From NCBI GenBank assembly GCA_964007475.1, contig OZ023273.1:80392598-80456597 (forward strand): a DNA stretch of 64,000 bases. Direction: 5' to 3'. Position numbers and translations under genes: made by a program. The stretch comes from Hybos culiciformis (Eukaryota; Arthropoda; Insecta; Diptera; Hybotidae). Below, piece after piece: positions 55,819-64,000 of this stretch (its first letter is position 1; each line of letters opens with the position of its first letter). The notes below the pieces were generated by a model. It worked only from the letters and a program-made list of their open reading frames with translations. It did not search any database and was not told where the DNA came from.

Positions 55819-56242
55819 CCATTTACACAGGATGTTTTCGAAGATTAAAATTAAGTTTTTTTTTAATGTATTTTCGTAAAAATCTCCGAAATAATTTTCA
55901 CTGTCCAGATTAAAATCTAGATCTTAGTTTGGATTAACATATTTTACTTAATAAAACTATTTAAATTTTGATTTTAATTTTAAATTTATATAACAAAAAA
56001 ATAAAATAAAGCAAAAATATTTTTGTCCTTTTAAGTTTTTCATTTATTTATTTTTTTATCTTTGATGTTTCTATTTTAAATTTTTTTTTTGCCATTTTTT
56101 TTTTTTGACAGAAAATAATTAATATTTTAAGCAAGATTTTTAGTCCAGACTAAAATCAAGATTTTTTCGTTTTATACAACTTTTACACACACAGTAAAAA
56201 AAAATCTTGATTTTAATCTTCGAAAACATCCTGTGTAAATGG
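55819..56242. repeat. 424-bp MITE with 37-bp terminal inverted repeats
   Basis: The ends CCATTTACACAGGATG..CGAAGATTAAAAT (left) and the reverse complement (right, 56206-56242) match at about 36 of 37 positions. The interior is AT-rich and non-coding, with repeated GTCCAGA(T/C)TAAAATC near both ends. Flanking duplication uncertain. Confidence 0.8.
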
Positions 56243-56269
56243 CAAGTAAGAGTTTAAGTTTTCTTAAAA

Positions 56270-57490
56270 TTAATAGTAGATTACAATACATGTTAAGAAA
56301 ATTTGTTATTCTTGCGAGTTGTGTATACACACAAACACATAGACACGAGTTATGTTTATATCACGAGGCCGAAGGTCGAGTGTCTATGTGTTCGTGTGTA
56401 TACACAACGAGCTGTATAACAAATTTGATTAACATGTATTGTATACTGCTTTAATGTGCATGGGAGAGGGAGTTGAAAACAATACATTTACAATGAAAAA
56501 AATACACAAAAAAGTTCAAAATGAAGCAAGGAAATTAAATTTAATTAATACGGAAGTAAATTTATTTCTCGAAATGATTTCAAACCGGATGATTTAAGAT
56601 CAGCTAATTCCTAAAATATTAAAAAAAAATTAGTAATTTTTCCAAAAAAAATTATTCATTTTCTTTTTTGCAAAAAAAATCGAATAATTTTTTTTAGAAA
56701 AATTACTAATTTTTTTTTTAATATTTTTATATAACTAATGGTCTTCTTAAATTTTATTTAATTTTATTTTTAATTATTAAAAAAAATAATAATAATTTTA
56801 TAATTATTTTTTTTTATAATTAAAAATAAAATCAAATAATAATTATATAATTATAATTTATATTTACAATAAATAATCTCCTTGTTTGTTCCTAATTTTC
56901 CTCGTTTGTTGATAAAAGAAAAAAAAATTCTTACTTGACATTTGACAATTGACTTTATAATGACAACAAAGATATTTTCAGGGTTACCATTGTTCTATTT
57001 TTATTCATTTTGTTTTTTTGAATAAAAATAAGTGCAATTTTTGAAGTGTGGTTTAAATTTTTGTACTAAAATCCAACCACACTCGTTTAAAAATTTAGTA
57101 GTAGAGGTTCGAAGATCCTTTAAAAATAGTAGATTGAAACACATGTTAAGAAAATTCATCGACTGATCGACTGGCCGCTTTTTAGAAAAAAAAAAAATTG
57201 CCGCGTATTTTTTTATTGGTTTCTTTTTTTTTTTTGTTTGCTCAGAGGGAAAATATAGATTAGCTCAGAGGGAAAATATAGATTTTTAGCATTATAAACT
57301 AAGCTTTGTTTGACATTGATATGATGCATGTGAGAGATATACATTTGCAATTTTTTTTTTTTTTTTTGGTATTTGTCTGTATTGAAATATTGTGAGTGTG
57401 AGTGATATTATTTTTGTTTATAGTATTACGCAGTTCAAAATGAAGAATGTAAATACAATATAGAGCAATGTAAATACAATTTACATCACA
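56270..57490. repeat. 1.2-kb dispersed direct repeat, left copy
   Basis: Shares a long series of blocks in the same order and orientation with 62517-63810: ACATGTTAAGAAAATTTGTTATT, AAATGAAGCAAGGAAA, GATTTCAAACC(G/T)GATGATTTAA, TTCATCGACTGATCGACTGGCCGC, CATTATAAACTAA and ATTACGCAGTTCAAAATGAAG. No coding potential. It starts with a long hairpin. Confidence 0.85.
56284..56449. repeat. Long hairpin in the left direct repeat
   Basis: Arms of about 61 bp (AATACATGTTAA ... ACACATAGACAC / GTGTCTATGTGT ... TTAACATGTATT) with few mismatches, enclosing a loop with CGAAGGTCGAG. A corresponding hairpin with a different stem sequence lies at 62531-62690. Confidence 0.85.
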
Positions 57491-57609
57491 GGGAAATGTA
57501 AATACAATTTATATTCCTCTATAATTGCATTTGTATTGGTGCATGTGTATTGTTGCATGTAATGAACCATTTACCGAGCTAAATTTGTGAATGTAAATAC
57601 AACCTACCG

Positions 57610-57888
57610 AAGCCCTGCGCATTAAAATTTTATACATACTGTCGTCGATATTTCTTCTTTTAATAAAACAATTTTCTATTCTTTAATAAAAATTGTTTCC
57701 ATTTATTTTTCTTATTTTTAATTCAAAATTTTATACTTTTTCCTTTTTAACGTGTTTTCTTAATTTCATCAGATTTCTTAATGACATTTCATTTTATAAT
57801 TTAACATGAAGTATATTCGCCACCTAGTGGACTTTTTACAAAAATAAAATATAATAATTAGAAAAGCATCCTTTTTAAGGCTGCGACA
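57610..57888 (-). repeat. Gypsy-2 3' LTR (approximate)
   Basis: On the minus strand it begins TGTCGCAGCCTTAAAAAGG and includes TATAAAATTTTAATGCGC near its far end. Only the first 57 bp can be checked against the other copy. The end coordinate is an estimate. Confidence 0.5.
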
Positions 57889-57894
57889 GTTCGT

Positions 57895-58985
57895 CCATCC
57901 TGACACAACTCGCCCCCGAGTCTGACGTTTCAAATTGTTTATTAATTTCGATTATTATATTAGGATCAAATGCCCACTTCTTCATATCTGATGCGGCGAA
58001 AGTACCCTGAAATGGTTTCTGTGTTAATTGAAACCCCTTATATCTGACACAACATACCGATCATTCGGCAATACAGCCTTAATAACATACGGTCCCTTAA
58101 ACTTTGGTAATAGCTTATGATTAATACCTGGTTCCACAATTTTATTAGGAACAGCAACAAAATTACCGGCTTTATACTGAATTGCTATTTTACGCTTTTT
58201 ATCAAATACAGCTTTATATTTTTCTTGTTGTCGCCGATTTACACTCTCTATCTTATTACATTTAAATCTCGAGGTTCCGACCCAAGGCCTAATTCTTCTA
58301 GCTCCCTTCGAACCCAATCATTAATATTTCCTCTTTGGTTAACACCAAACAGAGCGTTACTGGGGCTTGTTTGAATTGAGCGATTGATAGTATTATTAAT
58401 TGAAAACTCGCACTCTGATAAAACTTTACTCCATTCATTCGTATTACTAATCAATTTACTCAGCATTGGTATAAATATGCCATTAATACGCTCTACCTGA
58501 CCATTAGATTGAGGGGACGCAGTAGCATTAAAGACATACTTAATTCCATTATTATTCATAAAATTTGTGAAAGCCTTTGAAGTAAATGCAGTACTCCTGT
58601 CACAAATTATTCGTCTTGGTATACTATAGCTATCGAAATAAGTTTTCAGGCATTTAAGAACTTCAGCTGTGTTAGTTGTTTTAGTTGCATACAGCTTAGT
58701 AAATTTGCTGCAGGCATCAACAACAACCAAAATATGTCGATGTCCTTTATTTGATACATTTAAAGGCCCTACATGATCTATGTGAAGAGTATCAAACGGT
58801 ACCTTCCCCTTTTCAATACTGTGTAAAAAACCTTCTTTCTTTCCTTGCGGTTTATTATAAACAACACATTTCAAACAATTTTTTATAAAATTACTGACTT
58901 TTTCTTTAAGATTAGGAAACCAGTAAACTCGTTTTATAAGTTCAATTGTTTTATCGCTCCCTACATGCCCCACCTCGTGACATGA
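57895..58985 (-). pseudogene. Gypsy-2 integrase
   Basis: HHCC zinc-binding module (SCHEVGHVGSDK .. NFIKNCLKCVVYN), catalytic core with LHIDHVGPL, IICDRSTAFTSK and NGQVERINGI at DD35E spacing, then a C-terminal GNFVAVPNKIVEPG and FKGPYVIKAVLPNDRY domain. Frame shifts near 58250 and 58045. After the latter the C-terminus continues (GTFAASDMKKWAFDPN) into the LTR start. The element would integrate its cDNA with this enzyme; this copy is broken. Confidence 0.88.
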
Positions 58986-58993
58986 CTGTATAA

Positions 58994-59742
58994 CAGGCCT
59001 AGGCAGACTTTTGGAGCTTAGGAGCTACTCCGAATTTTTACAGAATCCAGCGATCTACCACATTATTTTAACTAGTATATTAAACCTAACAATATAAATA
59101 CCTTAAAATACTCATATAGTGGGAAATATATGAAAAACAAAAGTTACATAATTTTAATATAACAAAAATATTTTTTATTTTTTCTTCAAAAAATAGCATA
59201 TACAAAATTCATATCATGGAAATCATTGCGTGGCCTCAACTAATTTTGAAAATTTCGGTGTGTAGTTGCTAACTGCCAGTCGTAAACATGCACATAAGTG
59301 TTTATCTGTGAGGGAAGTACGATATTTTGACTTAACTATATTCATCGTCGAGAATGCAGACTCACACAAATAAGTTGAGCCAAAAAAGCATGTCAAATAC
59401 AACGCAACCTTTCTTAAATTAGGATATTTTTCATTACTTATCAAATTTCAGAAATCCTTTTCATTGCTATGTGCTTTTATGTTTAAGTCGCTTTGTATAA
59501 GAAGGGCCCCATCTTCAATATCCAATGAAAATAAAGTATTTATTCGGTTTACAACTTCGTTGATATCAAAAATTCCAAATGGATTGCACATAAATGTAAC
59601 GACAGATTCTAGTTGGGTAAACTCTTGAAATCGATTTTCAAATTCAGAGGAAAGAGATAATATATTCTCACAGTACTTGTTTTTGTCAATTGCTTTTCCA
59701 GTTGTTAGAACTTCATCTGACAGATTTCCAAAATTTTTTTTT
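58994..59742 (-). pseudogene. hAT transposase C-terminal fragment inside Gypsy-2
   Basis: Minus strand: CENILSLSSEFENRFQEF, GIFDINEVVNRINTLFS, one TGA stop, then NEKYPNLRKVALYLTCFFG, YLCESAFSTMNIVKSKYR and TSLTDKHLCACLRLAV, the hATC dimerisation domain. The 3' end shows a hAT-like terminus CAGGCCTAGGCAGAC at 58994. The other end is truncated. It replaces the stretch between RNase H and integrase. The motifs resemble hAT proteins of the ZBED5/GTF2IRD2-like group (inference). Confidence 0.75.
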
Positions 59743-60588
59743 TTAGTCTACATGATTCATTCGAGAACCCCCCCGATGTTCGATTTCATAATTATAATTC
59801 TCCAATAATAATGCCCATCTACCAACTCTCGGATTCAAATCTTTTCTGCTCATGGTTAATTTTAAGGAATTACAATCAGTGATTATCTTAAAAGGGATAC
59901 CCTGCAAATAAATTCGAAACCTTTGTAGAGCATTAACTATTGCTAATGCTTCTAGTTCATAAGAATGGTATCTGGACTCAGGTTCCGTTGTTCTTTTACT
60001 GAAAAACATTACCGGATGCATTTTTTTATCGGCCTGCCTTTGCAGTAATATAGCCCCAAATCCGTTTTTACTCGCATCGGTATGGAGTTCAGTTTCCACA
60101 TCTGGTGAATATATACTTAGTAAAGGCTTATCCATTAATTTGGATTTGATTAATTGAAAAGCTTCTAAATGTTTCGGGGTTATTTCAAATTTGACGTCTT
60201 GTTTAAGTAACTCATACAGGGGTTGTGACAAAAGCGAAAAGTTTTGAATGAACTTTCTGAAATATGAAGCCAACCCAACAAATCGATGCATTTCATGGAC
60301 GTTACGTGGCAACGGAAAGTTTTTGATTGCTTCAGTATGCTGTTGGCTTGGGCTGATACCTTTTCCTGACACCTCATAACCCAAAAAGTCAATATTTGTT
60401 TTCAAAAACTTGCATTTATTAATATTAATTTGTAGATGGTTTTCGTTGATAACACCAAAAACCTTTCGTAGGCTTTCAAAATGCTCCGCTTCTGACTCGC
60501 TACTTATTAAAATATCGTCAAAGTAGGTAGTAATTTGTCCGGTTTTAGTAAGGGGTTCGAATATTTTGTTTATATAACGAGTAAACAC
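59743..60588 (-). pseudogene. Gypsy-2 RT and RNase H
   Basis: Open for 281 codons. RT end with catalytic TYFDDILISSESEAEH, INKCKFLKTNIDFLGYEV and RFVGLASYFRKFIQNF; RNase H with ELHTDASKNGFGAILLQ, YELEALAIVNALQRF and IITDCNSLKL, ending HRGGSRMNHVD just before the hAT fragment. The RT N-terminal half (motifs 1-3) is missing between this frame and the protease. Confidence 0.88.
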
Positions 60589-61283
60589 AGACGGCGCATT
60601 TGAAAGGTATGTATGCTTTTATAATCGGTATGTTGATCTCCCACATCAACATAATCAGGGCACACCTCACTAACATCAAAATCAATATTTAAAATATTAT
60701 TAAAATCACTTACATTGTTATTAGTTTTCGCTATTTTCTGAATCTCACTTTGACCATTTTTCCCGTTAAAAACAAATAAAATTTCTTCCTTTTCTAAAAA
60801 TTCACGACCTAATATTACGTCGGGGCTCATTGTAGTATCAGGAACGAAAAAAAAATTAATTCTAAAAAAATAATTATTTATTTCTATTATTAAAAATATA
60901 TTACCCAAAATCTTGAGCTTAGAGTCGTTCAAACCATAAAAAGATTTTTGATTTTTTTCTATTTCAATATCACCTCTTACTTTAGATTGTTTAATAAAAT
61001 TTACTGGTGAGCCAGTATCCAATAAGGTATCAGCCTGAACAAGTCCAAGATAAAACAATTTAATTTTGTAAATAAATAAATTTTTATGATCTACATTATA
61101 AATTTGATTATTCTCATCTGGTATCTCTTCATCTCTGTCTGTAACAACAGCCACCGGACGATTATAAAAACAACTTTCAGCTGAATGCCCAATTTTGTTG
61201 CATTTACTGCATCGAATTTTCTTTTGAGGATCAGGACAATTAACTGATACATGTCCCAACTTATTACAATTATAGCAGCGCAC
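60570..61283 (-). pseudogene. Gypsy-2 gag zinc knuckles and protease
   Basis: It starts at MRCYNCNKLGHVSVNC, the first of two CCHC knuckles (second: CSKCNKIGHSAESC). A retropepsin follows with TLLDTGSPVNFIK and VILGREFLEKEE. The final part (VDVGDQHTDYKSIHTF) leads towards RT, then a deletion joins it to a partial RT. Upstream, gag continues past a MITE at 61684-61823 (NLSDDIIMRFIISGL, TLNELLKQIRFYD). Confidence 0.85.
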
Positions 61284-61369
61284 TTGTTGACTAACTATTG
61301 GTTTACTTAATATTGCTGGTGTTGAATAAGTTTTCTTTTGTGGTAACTTAGTACCCCCTTTTCCAATTA

Positions 61370-61681
61370 CCTAGTTTACATGGAGAGTTGAAACCGGGTT
61401 CAACTACGGTTCAACTACATGTAAACGGTGGTAGAGTTAACCTGGGTTAACCTGACTCAACCCAAGAAATTCGCTCGGTTAAGTTAACTCTATCCATGTA
61501 AACGGTTAACCCGGTTAAAAAATAAGCAACAGCTGTTTGTTTTGTTTCTTTTTTGTTGTTGTTTTCAAACTCAATTCAACCACAGTTCAACCACATGCTT
61601 TTCGACTACATCATGTAAACACTTAACCTCTTTTCAACCACATTTCGACTCAACTACGGTTGGACTATCATGTAAACTAGG
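61370..61681. repeat. 312-bp MITE in Gypsy-2 gag
   Basis: Terminal inverted repeat CCTAGTTTACATG / CATGTAAACTAGG, flanked by TA on both sides (61368-61369, 61682-61683). CATGTAAAC recurs internally at least three times (about 61412, 61494, 61610), along with GGTTAACC and TTCAACTACGGTT motifs. No ORF. Confidence 0.85.
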
Positions 61682-61880
61682 TAAATAATTAAATCATAAA
61701 ATCTTATCTGCTTTAACAATTCATTCAAGGTGTCAAACTTTGTGCTGGAAAAATTGGAAATCATTGCCTCATTATTTAAACCAGAAATTATAAAACGCAT
61801 AATAATATCATCACTTAAATTGGCTTTTTACAAAAATAAAATATAATAATTAGAAAAGCATCCTTTTTAAGGCTGCGACA

Positions 61881-62516
61881 ATACCTTTATTATTTTTCTA
61901 TTTTGAATTCAAATATGGATAATATTCAAATAATTTTTTTTTAATTTTTTTGCAAATAAATGTAGGTATATACTGGATTTTTTTTTTTTAAACAATTTCG
62001 ATTTAGCACATGTTCACAGGTTGAAACTTTAATTTAAATGAGCAAAAATTAAAAAGGCGGAGAGAGCAAAAAATTGATTTTTGATTCAATAATCAAAACT
62101 GTTAAAACTAACTAATAATTATTATTTGAATAGTAGCAATTATTAATATAATAGTCGATTATTCTTTTAATTTTAACTTTAAATATAATAATTCTTGGTT
62201 TTTTTATAATAGTTTTAACAATTGATGTTATTTAAATTTAAACAATAAAATATATTATTTTTTTAATAATAATTTTGGAAAAATTTTAACAATATTCATT
62301 ATTAAATATACAGTTACGCGGGAATAACAAAAATTATTGCGTTAATAACAGCTGCAGTAAAAATGATTACAACAATTAAAAAAATTATTAAAGCAACAAA
62401 ATGTTATTATTGTCTTTACTATAACAGCAGTTGTTAACAAAGAAAAAAGAAAAATTGTTGATTTAACAACACAGTATTTTATTTTAATAAAAACTATTAT
62501 TATTCTAATAAAAACG
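61881..62516. other. AT-rich interval between Gypsy-2 and the right direct repeat
   Basis: No gene recognised. TTATTA- and AATAAT-rich sequence. Confidence 0.45.
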
Positions 62517-63810
62517 CTTATTATTGTAGATTAAAACACATGTTAACAAAATTTGTTATTACAACGAGTTGTTTATTTACACAAAAACACATGCACGCGC
62601 GTCAATACTTATCGAAGGTCGAGTGATGTAATATTGACAAGTCTGCATGTGTTTTTGTGTACATACAGAATGAGCATACATATGAACATGTTTTGTATAC
62701 TGCTTGAATGTGCATGCGAGAGGTAGTTGAAATCAATACATTTGCAATGAAAAAAATAAACAAAAAAGTTTAAAATGAAGCAAGGAAATAAAATTTAATT
62801 AATACGGAAGTAAATTTATTTCTCGAAATGATTTCAAACCTGATGATTTAAAATCAGCTAATTCCTAAAATAATAAAAAAAAAATTAGTAATTTTTCCAA
62901 AAAAAAATTATTCAATTTTTTTTTTGCAATTGACAAATTTTTTTTTTATTATTTTAGGAATTAGCTGATCTTATTAAATTTTATAATTATTTTTTTTTAT
63001 AATTAAAATTTAATTTTACCTTTTTGTAATCTCCTTGTTGCTGCCATTTTTCTCGTTAACAAAAGAAAAAAATAAATTCTTGACAATTGATATCAAACTT
63101 TTTTTATAATGCCAGACTTTCAAAGTTACCATTGTTCTATTTTTATTCATTTTGTTTTTTTTGAATAAAATAAGTGAAATTTTCGAAGTGTGTATTAAAT
63201 ATTTGTACTAAAATCCAACCACACTTGCTTAAAAATTTAGTAGTAGAGGTTCGAAGATCCTTTAAAAATAATAGATTGTAACACATGTTAAGAAAATTCA
63301 TCGACTGATCGACTGGCCGCTTTTTAGGAAAACAAAAAAAATAGCCGCGTATTTTTTTATTGGTTCTTTTTTGTTTTTGTTTTTTTTTGTTTTTTTTGTT
63401 TTGAGCTAAAATAATAAAAGTTTGTAGTTCTAAGCCTAGGTGAGAACTGAGAACATGTTATAAAAACTACATAGTTGTACCGTACAAGAACTTGATGTCG
63501 AGAATACTTAAGTTTACATTTTCATAAAATTTAACATTTTTACGGCGCGCGCCATCCAGTCACGTTATCTTCGGCTTACATCGATATTTTTTTTTTTAAT
63601 TTTGCTCAGAGGTAATATATAAATTTTTAGCATTATAAACTAAACTTTATTTTGACATTGATATAATGCATGTGAGGGGAGCTGCAATCTATACATTTGC
63701 AATTTTTTAATTTTGTTTTTGTTGATATTTGTCTTTTTTGAAATATTGTAAGTGTGAGTGATATTATTTTTGTTTATAGTATTACGCAGTTCAAAATGAA
63801 GTAAGTAAAT
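62517..63810. repeat. 1.2-kb dispersed direct repeat, right copy
   Basis: Counterpart of 56270-57490 with substitutions and indels. It includes an extra stretch (63410-63590, with ACGGCGCGCGCCATCC) not seen in the left copy. It begins with a long hairpin at 62531-62690. Confidence 0.85.
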
Positions 63811-64000
63811 ACAATAATTTTCGATTTTTAGTTTTTGTATTTATAAACCTATTTAAATGCAACTCCTTAAAAAATTTAATATTAGAATCAAATATTACTT
63901 TCAATTTAAACGAGCATCTTAAATAAAAAACGATTTTTTTTGTTTTTTTTTTTAATTTTATTTTGATAGATTCGTGGGAACGCCTAAATTCTATTATTTC
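63811..64000. other. Right edge, no recognised feature
   Basis: AT-rich sequence with T runs; no gene or boundary seen before the window ends. Confidence 0.4.

Larger units (their letters stand above)
57610..61880 (-). mobile_element. Gypsy-2: Ty3/gypsy element, rearranged
   Basis: Minus strand. Gag fragment, zinc knuckles, protease, RT-RNase H and integrase in gypsy order. Both ends carry the same 57 bp starting TGTCGCAGCC (61880-61824 and 57888-57832). At the 3' side the pol stop lies in this LTR start. At the 5' side the 57 bp are joined directly to mid-gag, so the rest of the LTR, leader and gag start are deleted. It contains a hAT fragment (58994-59742) and a MITE (61370-61681). The right LTR is estimated to end near 57610. 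Confidence 0.82.

Noticed and set aside
56270..63810. 1.2-kb direct repeats as LTRs of Gypsy-2
   Set aside because: They lie well outside the Gypsy-2 ends, do not start TG/end CA next to the coding part, are clearly diverged, and Gypsy-2 has its own TGTCGCAGCC terminus.
1..64000. tRNA, rRNA or conserved host housekeeping genes
   Set aside because: I looked for cloverleaf-like A/B-box sequence and familiar protein motifs and found none I could support by eye; a dedicated scan could still find a small RNA gene.

Overview
The window looks like insect (or at least arthropod) nuclear DNA. It is AT-rich, full of simple repeats, and has short GT-AG introns. It is almost entirely a graveyard of transposable elements: R1-clade, CR1/Jockey-like and other LINEs, two Ty3/gypsy elements, a Penelope-like element with a GIY-YIG domain, a Tc1 element, hAT remnants, an animal Tnp2-like transposase and several foldback or MITE families. 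A (TTAGG)-like tail on one LINE fits an insect. I cannot name the species. I found no convincing intact host gene, no rRNA, no tRNA and no CRISPR array.

Layout. 1-5830: a gypsy RT scrap running off the left edge, a foldback locus with a GC-rich core (locus A), an ORF with a PHD-like finger, a hairpin MITE and a weak candidate for spliced exons. 5831-17817: four minus-strand copies of one R1-clade LINE, head to tail, separated by (TAA)n tracts that may be the family's target. 17930-39870: a nested stack. An old CR1/Jockey-like LINE (LINE-B) was hit by LINE-C (11-bp target duplication), by Gypsy-1 (24512-35720, 4-bp target duplication CCAT, LTRs almost identical) and by a Tc1 element (TA). Gypsy-1 itself carries a Penelope-like element and a 1-kb foldback (locus B, 9-bp target duplication). 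The LINE-C end plus its LINE-B flank is also tandemly duplicated (749 bp, identical as far as read).

39871-50170: MITEs, a hAT pseudogene split by a 1.7-kb foldback (locus C) and a 5'-truncated LINE carrying RNase H. 50200-55552: two adjacent minus-strand pseudogenes, a C2H2 + Tnp2-like transposase and a spliced companion gene, the first interrupted by a 1-kb TA-flanked insert. 55819-63810: a 424-bp MITE, then two 1.2-kb direct repeats bracketing Gypsy-2 (minus strand), which contains a hAT fragment and a 312-bp MITE.

The elements do not form a pathway. Their insertion boundaries give a relative history, because host reading frames can be read across several insertions. The most unusual points are the (TAA)n-associated R1 family, the GC-rich palindrome shared by three otherwise different foldback loci (88 bp and perfect in locus B), and the Tnp2-like/companion gene pair.
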